From Glutinoglossum americanum (taxonomy: Eukaryota; Ascomycota; Geoglossomycetes; Geoglossales; Geoglossaceae), in contig JAGHQL010000105.1 of the NCBI GenBank assembly GCA_020080175.1, forward strand, positions 1 to 64,000: DNA of 64,000 nt, read 5' to 3'. Position numbers and translations under genes: made by a program. This document shows, piece by piece, positions 23,630 to 33,251 of this stretch (position 1 is the stretch's first letter; every line of letters begins with the position of its first letter). The notes beneath the pieces are model-generated. The model did no database searches and was not told the DNA's origin. It saw nothing but the letters and a program-made list of their open reading frames with translations.

Positions 23630-24004
23630 TTTTTTCGATGTGAAGCGTCCTGCCTCGAGAAACCAAGCCGTGGGTTACGTGATCCAAGATGGCGTTGGGG
23701 ATGGCCAATAACATGCCGTTAAACCTGCCCCGAATCTCAAATAACTATCTCCGCAATTCTCACCTTGCCCGCACACATACATCTAGTCGCACAGCTCGTC
23801 AGTTAGCCGGTACTGGCCATTAAGTACCTAGCTTAACTTGAACATACACACCATGGCAGTCAGTAAACCACCTCCCACATAGAAAATTATCTAAAGAAGG
23901 CAGAAGAAAATCACAAACAGCCGTCAAGCCAGCCATTACCCCTGTCCACCGGGCGAGCAGAAACAATCAAATCACGGCTTTTTTTCCCAAGAATGAACCC
24001 TATG

Positions 24005-24040
24005 CCTCATGCAATACCTCATGCAATACCTCATGCAAAC
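24005..24040 (+). repeat. Three tandem copies of a 12-bp unit
   Basis: The unit CCTCATGCAATA occurs twice exactly and a third time ending in AAC. It lies in the presumed 3' UTR of the methyltransferase gene. Confidence 0.8.
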
Positions 24041-24094
24041 AACAACCAAAACCCCCGAACCCGAACTTCAGCCAAACCGCATTAAACCTACTCA

Positions 24095-26038
24095 TCATGT
24101 CTTCTTGCCCTTCACTTCCGGCGTTTTCCCCTCCGGCTTCCGCCCCCAAGCCACCACCCTACCCCATCACCCCACACGATCAGCCACACACACACACAAG
24201 AAGAAGAAGAAAAAAAACCAAAGCCGCGAAAGTGGAGGAAGAGGGGAAGACAAACACTTTCTGATACCCATGGATAGCCCTGCTCCGCCACTCAGCGCGC
24301 GCCTTGGCGAGCAAAACCTCGACCTCGAGCGGCGTCCACCCCAGCGCCCTCGTGAACGGCCCGATCGTAAAGGCATGAAGCCCCTCGACGTGGTTCGCGT
24401 ACGTGAACTGGAACCCCACCGTTAAACCAGAAAAAAAAAATGAACAAAACAAACAAATAAACAAACAAACAACTCCAGCCACGCACATATATATATATGT
24501 ATATATACACACAGAACGGAATGGAATGAAACGGGACGACCCACCTTCCCAATCTCCTTCAACCGCGGATCCTTCGGCCACGTGTTGCTCGGCCGCTTGT
24601 ACACGCGCTCCTGCACGTCCACGAACCCGGCGGCCTCCATGCCGACCTTGTACGAGTCCGTGGGAGGGATGGCCCGGCCGAGCTTCGCGCACGCCTCCAG
24701 GAACAGGACGGACCACTGGCGGGCGCTCGAGCCCTCGGGCAGCGAGCCGTCGTCGCAGTAGAACATCGGGTCGATCTCGTGGACCTCGAGGTAGCCGCCT
24801 GGCTTCGTGTGGCTGTTTTGTCATTCGTTTGAGATTAGCGCGGGGAGAGGCGCCGGGGGGAGGGGGGTTGGTTTTTTTCTTTTTCTTTTTTTTGCTTACT
24901 CGAAGGCTTGCTTGAAGAGCCGCGGGTAGTCCGATATGCTGGCCAGGAGGAGCCGCCAGTGGATGAGGTCGAAGCTGTCTTCCTGGAACGTCCAATCTTG
25001 CGAGAAGTCATCAATCTGGAACGTCAGGTTCGGCGGGACCCTAGCAGCCGGATTTATCATTAACCAGAAAATATCAATTCAAAAAAGATCCCCCTTTTTT
25101 TTTTCCCCTTTATTTTTTATTTAAATTTTTTTGATTATCCTCCTGGCGAATGAAATGCCGCCTGTGAAGTTTTTTTTTTTTTTTTTCTTTTTTCTTCTTT
25201 GGTCGATGCCGGATCCCAACCGGGGGGAGGAGGAATAGTAGGTGGACATTTTTATTTATTCTTCTTAAGCTTCTAGCATGGTTTGGTTGGTTGCGACGTA
25301 CCATTTCGGTTGTACGGGGGACAACTCTGTTCCAATCACCGCGGCGGACGGGTATCGATCCGCCATGTCTATGGCCCAGATCCCGGTGCCCGTTCCGAGG
25401 TCGAGGATCCGCTGCGGAGAGTCTAGTGGCGCGAGGTGGAGATTACCCCCCAGGACGAGGGAGAAGAGGTGGTTTTCGAGGTCCATGCGGTCTAGCTCGT
25501 TCTGTTATGATCGCGGAAGAAAACGGGTTGGTCAACTGGCTCGGTCTCCTGGAGTGGTTTGGGGGTGGTGGGGACGTATGTACCTCGTCGTTGGGGAATG
25601 CGTATTCTGTAGTGGAAAAAAGGCCGGTTAGTCTCTGGGTCCGTCGAGCAAGCAACTTGGTTGGAACTTACGTCCGGACCTGTAGGAATGGTAGCGCCTG
25701 CAGACCTTCTCATCAGCCGACGTTGAACACGTCAGGGTCTTCGGGCCTTCGCACCTCCCATTCTCAAATTCGTATTTCGTGATCTCCGAGGCTAGTGAGG
25801 TTGTGGTGCTCTCCCTGCGACGGCGCGAGTTAGGCACGTTGGTTCTTCTTCTCATGTGGTTGAACGGGTTGCCGCGGTTGGGACACCCTTACGTGTCGGA
25901 TCCGCAAGCGGAGTCACCCTCAAACTATCGGCGCGAAAAACTGAGTGAAGGCGATCCCGGTGAACGGAAAACGGTAAGACGGTAGATAACCGTGTAACTT
26001 GGAACCCGACTCACCTCGTCAGCCTCCATGGTGGCCAT
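24095..26038 (-). CDS. SAM-dependent methyltransferase of the LaeA/UMTA type, ten exons
   Basis: Exons on minus: 26038-26015, 25918-25893, 25814-25755, 25697-25672, 25606-25584, 25501-25302, 25040-24900, 24812-24545, 24407-24268, 24158-24095. They sum to 972 nt and 323 residues, the usual size. The joined protein reads through the family pattern: an acidic N-terminus, ESTTTSLASEI, YEFENGRRYHSYRSG, PNDENELDRMDL, motif I ILDLGTGTGIW (85-95), DWTFQEDSFDLIHWRLLL, HTKPGGYLEVHE, AGFVDVQERVYKRPSNTWPK and WGRKPEGK at the end. It would transfer a methyl group from S-adenosylmethionine; relatives regulate secondary metabolism (LaeA) or modify metabolites. Introns 6 and 8 are long and full of A/T runs and TA repeats. 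The ends of exons 1-2 and 9-10 are the least certain junctions. Confidence 0.82.
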
Positions 26039-26915
26039 ATTCGCGATCGTATCTCTCCGGTAACTAATGTCGTCGCCAACCGGTGGTGGTGGCCGACCCG
26101 GAAGGACGATGGGAGATTCTTGGAAACGGAAGATTTAAGATTCCGGCCTAGAGTAGGCGGGGCGATATGTGGTGTGATGTGGGCGTGTGGGCGGTTTATC
26201 AGCCCGTAGGGATTCAAGCAACACGGCGTTGTAAACCTGGCCAACCCCGTCAACCCCAGCAACCCCAACCCCCCCCTCCCTCCGTCTTGCGGAACAGCCT
26301 AGCGCCAGATGCACTTATCATCGCGCCAACGTGTGACCCTCGCGGATGGCGATGGCTTAACCACGCCCAGTTAGCGCAACCAACCTTCCCCACTCTCGAG
26401 AAAACTTTGTCTCGTTGGCAACTAAACCCAGACCCAACGGGCAACCATTGCCGAGAACTAGCCGGTTGAGGCATGGGAGAGACGATGTTCCGCATGTTCG
26501 CGCATGTTTGCGCATGTTCTCGCGTGGTTTTCGCGGCGCTCACGCTCATCCTTCGCAAGAGCTGGCCCGACTCCCCGGGTTGCCTCTATTTTTTGTTTTT
26601 TATTTTTTTGGGTTTTCGCTGATCGTGCGCTGTGGAGCAGCACCGGGCGGCGAGAAGGGACGAGAGTCGAGGCGGGAGCGGCGGGAAGAGTGGAAAAGGT
26701 GGAAAAGGAATCTCGCGGGTCGGTGCAAAAAGGTCCGTGCGATGGACGGGAAAAGAGATAACCCGCGCGATAACAGATAATACGTAAGGTCTCTTCCCCA
26801 TGCGGGTCTAGAATGCCTTGTTGCGTTTTGAGTTCCCGTGCAACCGCGGGCTTTTTCTCGGCGATGGGTTTATTGCCCTATGCCATGCGCCGGTTAGCGA
26901 TCGAGCGATTAAACT
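26039..26915. other. Promoter side of the methyltransferase; nothing else recognised
   Basis: Many overlapping short frames arise from GC-rich composition. Three near-copies of a 10-bp unit (CGCATGTTCG type) lie around 26490-26525. No domain-bearing frame is seen. Confidence 0.4.
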
Positions 26916-27045
26916 GGCTTGGATTGGCTTGGACTGGCGTGGACTGGCGTGGGCTGGCGTGGGCTGGCTTGGACTGGCTTGGACTGGCTTGGGCTGGCTT
27001 GGACTGGCTTGGACTGGCTTGGGCTGGCTTGGACTGGCTTGGGTT
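26916..27045 (+). repeat. Minisatellite: 13 copies of a 10-bp unit
   Basis: The unit is GGCTTGGACT with variants at two positions (T/G in the fourth, A/G in the eighth), plus two end variants. It is uninterrupted for 130 bp. It creates artificial repetitive frames on both strands (Gly-Leu-Asp-Trp type and Gln-Ala-Ser-Pro type), which I do not call as genes because they lack starts, domains and flanking coding sequence. Confidence 0.9.
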
Positions 27046-27340
27046 CTTTGGATCCAGAGGCCTGTTGTTTTCGCCACGGGACCTGGAGAAAAAGTGGGTG
27101 CAGAAGGTGGAAGGTGGGAAGGTGGGAAGGTGGGCAGGTGCAGCCAATTAAGCGTGGGGCAGCATCGCCACCTCCATCGCCCGACGTTCCGATCCCCTTC
27201 TCTTTTGCCAGGTTGGTCCTCGTCAGCCTGGCTTTTGCTGCGATCGATCGATCCCTGGCTTGTCGTCGTCCCACAACCCTAACCCTGTTGTTTAACGGTC
27301 GCTCTCTCGAAACTGCGTGTCTTGACGACCTGCTAGAATC

Positions 27341-27560
27341 GTTTGATTTTTAGCACAACTCATCGGCGGTGGCCGCTTCTAGGGATCGAGAGGGTTGCTC
27401 TGGCCAGGGTGGTCCGTTACACGCTTTTAACGAAAATAGAATGCCTTTCTTACAGTCCCGCCGTTGATTCCATCTGGCGGAGTCGAACTCGGTCGGCAAA
27501 CACCTTAGATGCATTACCTCTACTCCAACGGTCTCTTGAATCAGTGTGACTCCCGCCAAC
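27341..27560 (-). repeat. Dispersed repeat, copy 1 (SINE-like?)
   Basis: Shared with 30448-30655 in the same orientation. Common blocks read on minus include AAAGCGTGT/AGACGCGTGT, CTCGATC(C/T)CTA(G/A)AAGCGGCCA and GATGAGTTGTG. This copy also has a stretch resembling RNA polymerase III boxes on minus: GTTGGAGTAGAGG (A box-like), then GAGTTCGACTCC (B box-like). That suggests a tRNA-derived SINE, but no tRNA fold is complete. Confidence 0.4.
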
Positions 27561-28587
27561 CTTCAACGTGAAGCTCTGCAGCATGCTTTCGAGCACGCTG
27601 GCAAAATCGCTGAGCATTGTGGGGGCAGAAGTTCAACTGGTGGGTAGAAGGATGATGAATTGAAATGGGGGGCGAGCCTGGCTAATAAAGCTGCCCCTGC
27701 CAAGCCTATGACCAATAGCTGGCCTGTATTAATGCTACATATGGTGTAAACTCGGGAATAGAAATGTCCTTCATAGTATTGAAACCTGAGTTCCTCTCCC
27801 CTGGGAGTCTAGCTGCCACGTCGAAAGCCAGCGGAGCATTCACCCGCTTGCATGTAACGTAATCTCAAAGCCATGGACTGATTAATAGACGGGCGTTGAG
27901 AACCCACTCGCCGGTCATATACTTTACCTCGGGTGTCTGGAAGGCAAAGCTAGCCGTCGTGCCCTCGAATACGTTCTTTACATAGCCTTTTATGGGGTAA
28001 TTAATCGAGTTCATGCATAAGTCACCATCCCACAGCTATTCCTAGTGCCCCTTCCCCCAGACTGCTAACCTGCGAAAGCAATACTTGGTATGCTGCATCC
28101 GCTCAGCCGAAAACATGCAGATCTTATACTTACACAGAAGAATCTCGTGTTTATACTTTTATTACTGCATTCGTTTTACTTGACTTGTTGTTTTCGCCTG
28201 CAATTCGAGCATAAGAATCTCCGGGATCTCTCTCTAATGTAATTTTTAGTTCAGCCAATTAACACTGATTTCTGCCATGCAAGAGTTCGAACCGCTGCAA
28301 TTCTAAAAGCTATCTCTATTCACGCCCCTAGTAATGAAACAGGGCCGCGGTCGATTTTGGCCAAGTTGATGGGCTACACGGCTCACCAGCAGGAAAGGGG
28401 TGCGGCCGGTGGCTGGCGCGAATAGATCTTTAAAAAAAGAACGACTCGGCTGAGATCGGAGGGAGCACTTCTGCACGATGAAAATCTAACCAAATTTTAT
28501 AAAAGTAGACCAGAATAGAGTAGTCAGCTATAGGACGGGCTAGCTAGGTAAATCTTAACTAGGTTTGAACCTTGGTCCCTTCGTCCT
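27561..28587. other. No gene recognised
   Basis: AT-rich, stop-dense sequence on both strands. Confidence 0.4.
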
Positions 28588-28668
28588 TAAGAGGCTTTCA
28601 CTCACGATTGATAGTTCTTAGAGTCTGATGGCACTGCTCTCCATTGCTGTGAGCGGGTAGAGATTTAC
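28588..28668 (-). pseudogene. tRNA-like relic
   Basis: On minus the order is GCTC...GGAGAGC (D-arm-like, with pairing ends), ATCAGACTCTAAGAA (anticodon-arm-like), then CGTGAGTGAAAGCCTCTT, close to the usual variable-loop/T-arm sequence CGTGAGTTCGAGCCTCAC. The anticodon stem does not pair well and the acceptor stem is not convincing, so it is not a working tRNA. It may be a decayed tRNA or the head of an old SINE. A second B box-like sequence, GGTTCAAACC, lies just beyond it at about 28561-28572. Confidence 0.3.
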
Positions 28669-28949
28669 GCTTTGGAAGCTTTCTTCCAACTGCTGTTATG
28701 AACTGTCCGTGGGCACGTAGGATTGGCCTAATGAAACGAAGTACATGGGAGCTGCCTTCTATAAAGCAGGCGTAGCAAACAGCAATCCAAGACCCCTAAT
28801 GCAACACAAGAAACACTTCCCCGGGGGTATGCATGCTACCGAACAGCGTACCTCCACCTCCTCTGCAAGTAGCCAAACGAAGAACCCCAACGATAACTAT
28901 TCTGCGCGATTGACTAGGCTGACCGAGACCCACAGAGCTGAACCGAGGT

Positions 28950-30058
28950 CTAGCTCCATCCAGCCCAGTCCGCGCCGAGAGATACATCTATAGCCCTCTC
29001 AATATCACCGGCCCCAAATATTACACCTAGCCCAATAGATAGGGCGATACCTGTACCCCAACTGAACTTCTCTAGGGATAATGAGAAGCCGATATATATG
29101 ATACCGAACGCGGCCACGCCTCGGGCAATGGGCCCATGGAGCGCATGCGTAGCGGCTCTTATTGCATTTCTGATAGGTGTGTGGGGGTTAGGTTTGGGGT
29201 CCATCTTGATTTCCTGAGCGGCGGAGCCGCGAATACCGTAGCCGGGGCTGATCCTGAATATTTTCACTCCTGGCCCGACCATTGTAGTTACATATCCTAC
29301 GGTTGAGGTTAGGTGTTCATTAGTGGCAGGAGGGTCTCGGCGATCTGGGGGCGGTCTTTGGGGCTGGCCCAATGCTATACTACAACCCGGGCCGATAGTC
29401 TTGTATCGCTATGCCTCTATTAGCAACCCGCTAGCTATCTGCAATGGAGAAACGAACAGTGAGTTCCTCGCGACAGTGCTTGCGGAAGACAAAGTTGTTG
29501 TGCCATACAAGTGCGGGGTCAGGTGACCTGAGCCTATCGATGAGGTACAATATGATTGGGGCGATTAATGCAAGAAGGGTTAAAACGACTATTGTTCGTT
29601 TGTGGGAACAGTAATAGATAAATCGGCGCCGCCGCTGGAGAAAGCATTCGTCAGAACTGAGCTTGAGGTACCTCAGATAGCATGTTCCAGAATGGCATAT
29701 CACTAACAAGTCTAGAGATATTCGGAGCTAACGCCTCTTCGTCCCATAATCTACCTCTCCATGCATAAGCAGCCGTGCGAGTAATATTCAGTGATGTCCG
29801 TGCCAGGTGGCGGATGTTCTGATAGACTATCCGCCAGCAGTATATGACCATATGGCTGCCATGAGCTATTGTAGCAGGTGATGCTTCTTGGATGTTGAAC
29901 TGCTGGAGTAAAGCCTGGTTCCTTGCAGGGGTTACATTCGTCGAATCCGTCGAGCGTGGAGGAGGGACAACAACGGGCGAGTCTCGAGGATATAGCCCTG
30001 GGGTTTGCCGGCTAGGGGTCGGTGGACGTGGCGCTTCCAGACCGTCACTTGAGTCCAT
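28950..30058 (-). CDS. Small membrane protein, unknown function
   Basis: Model: exons 30058-29708, 29634-29458 and 29363-28950 (introns of 73 and 94 nt, both phase 0), 313 residues. The ATG at 30058 opens a proline-rich, disordered N-terminus; exon 2 encodes one membrane span (TIVVLTLLALIAPIILYLI); exon 3 adds two more hydrophobic stretches (RGVAAFGIIYIGFSLSL and GTGIALSIGLGVIFGAG). The first intron is well supported, with a GTTAGT donor, CTGAC branch and CCAG acceptor that link two open frames exactly. The second has an unusual GTTCGT donor. Without it the protein would end at 29431 (about 184 residues) with one span, and 28950-29372 would be separate. No family recognised. Confidence 0.42.
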
Positions 30059-30447
30059 GCTGATGGCCAGTGTCAGAGCACAACGTGCGACGGAGCTCAG
30101 CCGAGAAACTTGGCCATTGGAAAAAGCAATATTCTCGTTCACCAGAGCCCGTCTCGCTTGGTCTTGCCTCAGTGAACTCAGCCTCGTTCGGCGCAGGCGC
30201 GCGCTAAGCCTACTGAGGTGGTGCTCTCCCAGAGGACCTGAGAGGTGGGTGCATTTACTAGCGCTATTGAGAAGTTTAGTGACCACACACAGAGGGGTGC
30301 GAATACAAAATGCCGTGGGTCTTTCCGCTTAGGGGTCCCCAACCTCCTAAGCTAGTGAGCGTACCCTAGTTAAAAGTGCCCTGAGAGGGCTTTTGTGAAC
30401 CCTGGGCTTGGGGGTGGCGAAATTGTTGAGTCTCCACACCTAAACAC

Positions 30448-30655
30448 AACTCATCTCGCTGACGGAGAGAGCGCTTTTCTCCAGTAGTGGCCGCTTTTAG
30501 AGATCGAGGGGGGTTTGTTCCTGGGCAGAGTGCCAGATAGATAACACGCGTCTTTGGCCAGGATGGAAGGAGGTTGTCTCTCTGGACATCCTGCTTGCTG
30601 GTTAACAGGCTCGGTTAACATTAAAGTTCGCCAGCGATTCAAAACTACTTTGTAT
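30448..30655 (-). repeat. Dispersed repeat, copy 2 (SINE-like?)
   Basis: The counterpart of 27341-27560. The best shared part is near 30449-30560 (GTGGCCGCTTTTAGAGATCGAG and the sequence beyond it). The polymerase III box-like part is not recognisable in this copy. Confidence 0.4.
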
Positions 30656-30900
30656 GCAACTAATTTTTCCCCATGCAATCAAAGAAGTCATTTATCCCCC
30701 GCAAGTGGAGAATTGCAAAGTAGGTGGTAGATGAATGAAAACGAATAAAAAATTTTTTTCGATTTTTATTTTTTCGTGTTGCGTAACGTTGCAGGTTAAG
30801 GTGTGAAAAATAAACGAAGCGATGTTCCCTTCCCCCACCCCCACCTGCTCTGCCGTACAGCGAAATTACCCCAATTCTGGGTTCATCAAACTTCCTCTCC

Positions 30901-32781
30901 CTAACCATATTCTAACAGCTCCTCTAACTTCCTTATCTTTCCCTCGAATTCTCCCATCCGTCTGCTCCCCGCCCATTCCCCTCGCTCTCCATTATCCAGG
31001 CACCATTTCACCATTTCACGATACTGTTGGCCCATCAGCTCACCCAAACTCTCCACCAGATCATCGATACTCGACTTGTTTTTACGATGAAAGTCATAGT
31101 TTGTTTTGCACCCCCATGCATCCCAATAATCCGATAAACTCTTCCAGAGACCGACCTCCAGCATTGTTAGGCCAAGACCGAGGAGATCATACGACGGATG
31201 GTAGACAGTCTCAGGCGAGGTCGCGCCCATATCCTTTATTGTCTCTGTGTATACGATGGGAAGCGTCATTAGCTCGTGTGGGCTCCCTCTCTGGACGTGC
31301 TCGGAGATAGTGTGTACGTCTCGCGCATGCATGAAGCCTCCTAGGAACGGCTGCGTGATGTCGCATTGGGCTGACGTTGATGAGGACGAGCTTCTCGTTG
31401 GTGCTTCGGGATCGTTGTCCAGGAAAAAGAGCACATTCTGGCTATGCACCTCCTTGTGGATAATATCGGCGCTATGTATGGTATGTAGCGCATTAGCTAG
31501 CGCGCGCGCGAGTTCAAGTCGTTCACTCGTATTTCTTGGGTTTACCCCGAGCAAACTACGGAGCGTAATTGGCGGAAGTGGCATCGAGATTGTTGACTTT
31601 CGCTTTAGGTGATGATAGCCGTCTACGTAGAAGACTATTCCGTATCGGCGCTCGACGAAGTCGCGATAAAATCCAAAGCAGGTGGGAATACGGGCCGATG
31701 AAGGTTTGATTGTTCCCTTGAGCGAATTGCAGAGAAGTCCGACCTGAGAACCAACAAAACCGGCACTCCGCTCGCCGTGCTCGTCATACGTCTTCCATTC
31801 TATAAAGCCCTGCCGGGTGTATTCGATATTGCCATTCCTGTTGCGGGTAGTGATGACGACGGGTATTCGTCCCCGGCCCGTTTCCTTTCTAACGTCCCCA
31901 CTATTAATCTCCATATCACGGCCGTTCGACAAGTGTTTACTCTGCATCCACTCCAGACCTCTCCTGAGTTCTGATTCTTTCACCTCTTGCAGAGCCTGGA
32001 CGATATCCTCCTTTGTCACGGCCTCCTCCAAAAGTTTGGACAGGTCTGAGCGGACGACCGAATGATAGACCCTCTCTCGTGATGTGGAGAGGAGGAACAA
32101 CATGTCCATTAGGGTGGCCGATATACCCTCTAATTCCTGAACCAGGGACTCGAATATCTTGTGGTCTTTCCTCACCCATGGCCAAGCTCCGGCGATTTGC
32201 CGTAGGGACCAGCGGCGGCCCGACGTTTGCCTCGCTTCTGGTTCTGCGGCCTGTGCTGGAACGGAAGGACCGGGGCCGGTTTGGTTGCCCAAGTTCTCAC
32301 TAGAAGGTTCAGGGCCGTCCTGATCGATCAAGGGCTGGTTGGAAGGGTCAGGTACATTAGAAGGTTCAGGCTCGTTAGAAGGCTCAGGCTCGTTAGAAGC
32401 ACCATCCTGGCTCTCGGAGGACTCATTGTGTAACGGGTATTTTTGTGTAAGAGTTTCAAGTCGACCTTGGGTAGCCTCAAGCCTCTCGAAGCCTTCGTGA
32501 ATCTGACTACGAAGTCGCTCAAGGCCATCGTTCGTTGGGACCCCTTGCCCATCATGTCTACTACCTTCTAGATCTTCTTGTAATTCCTCTAGGTGCTCGC
32601 GGAGAGTGATGTTGTGTGCACTGCTTATCTTGCATCTTGTATGGAGCTGCCGAAATCCCTCCTTGTTGGCATGCTTGTTCATTGCCCGATTGAGATCTCT
32701 GAATGCTTTAGCAGATTTCTTGGAGATAGTCACGGCGAGGCCGACGACGGCGAGGGTGAGACTGGCTATCTCTATCGACAT
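30901..32781 (-). CDS. HeLo-like N-terminus fused to a protein pseudokinase
   Basis: A single exon of 626 residues from an ATG at 32781. Residues 1-20 are hydrophobic (MSIEIASLTLAVVGLAVTIS), followed by a predicted helical bundle (to ~115), as in fungal HeLo/HET-S-type cell-death domains; this part is assigned by pattern only. A Pro/Glu/Ser/Asn linker with repeated EPEPSN units (128-150) comes next, then a helical region and a kinase fold: FIEWK (326-330), catalytic loop IHKEVHSQN (441-449, where active kinases have HRD), GGF in place of DFG (481-483) and the YDLLGLG helix (531-537). Loss of both catalytic aspartates points to a pseudokinase. Fungal proteins joining a HET-s/LopB-type N-terminus to such a kinase-like domain exist; they are presumed signalling or death effectors. 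It is divergently paired with the kinase-ankyrin gene at 33252. Confidence 0.75.
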   Translation of the reverse strand: MSIEIASLTLAVVGLAVTISKKSAKAFRDLNRAMNKHANKEGFRQLHTRCKISSAHNITLREHLEELQEDLEGSRHDGQGVPTNDGLERLRSQIHEGFERLEATQGRLETLTQKYPLHNESSESQDGASNEPEPSNEPEPSNVPDPSNQPLIDQDGPEPSSENLGNQTGPGPSVPAQAAEPEARQTSGRRWSLRQIAGAWPWVRKDHKIFESLVQELEGISATLMDMLFLLSTSRERVYHSVVRSDLSKLLEEAVTKEDIVQALQEVKESELRRGLEWMQSKHLSNGRDMEINSGDVRKETGRGRIPVVITTRNRNGNIEYTRQGFIEWKTYDEHGERSAGFVGSQVGLLCNSLKGTIKPSSARIPTCFGFYRDFVERRYGIVFYVDGYHHLKRKSTISMPLPPITLRSLLGVNPRNTSERLELARALANALHTIHSADIIHKEVHSQNVLFFLDNDPEAPTRSSSSSTSAQCDITQPFLGGFMHARDVHTISEHVQRGSPHELMTLPIVYTETIKDMGATSPETVYHPSYDLLGLGLTMLEVGLWKSLSDYWDAWGCKTNYDFHRKNKSSIDDLVESLGELMGQQYREMVKWCLDNGERGEWAGSRRMGEFEGKIRKLEELLEYG

Positions 32782-33251
32782 GGCTTTTGTAAGGGATAGG
32801 CCTTATTTCTCTCCCCTTTTTGCTTTGGAGGTTCTTTCCAAGATAGAGGGATAAAGCGTTAGGACCTAAACACTTTAATCTACTCTGAGCGATTAAGCGG
32901 TTCTGCGTTGGCATTTCTCCGGCAGCAATGCCAAGATGGGGAACGGTGCCTTGAATAGGGCGCTGATTGGTTGCGACAGCACCTGGTCGTAGGGTTGTTG
33001 TTTTTCCTGGCGAAAACCCCTCAGAAAACCGACAACACTTACAGCCTAGTATTGTATGTCAGCCCCACCCAATTTCAACCAGCCATACAGCAGAGGGAAC
33101 AGCTATTCTTCGTTGCCTTAATATGATCCCCTTCCCTCTTTCCTTTGCGAGCTAAGCACTGATCCTGCTCTACACGTACCCGCCGGCTATGCAGTCCCTT
33201 CGTACCAGAATACATTAACCACAAGTAGACAAACCGACTCCCCGGAGAACC
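32782..33251. promoter_or_regulatory. Shared 470-bp promoter between two divergent kinase-fold genes
   Basis: The start codons at 32781 (minus) and 33252 (plus) face away from each other across 470 bp with no other gene between. A CCAAT box (ATTGG on plus) is at 32966-32970. No clear TATA box is seen. The arrangement allows co-regulation. Confidence 0.5.

Noticed and set aside
24180-24995. 271-codon open frame on minus
   Set aside because: It arises by reading through introns of the methyltransferase gene in a frame that loses the family motifs.
26818-27353. Several repetitive open frames over the 10-bp minisatellite
   Set aside because: A 10-bp unit free of stops opens several frames on both strands; no coding evidence around them.
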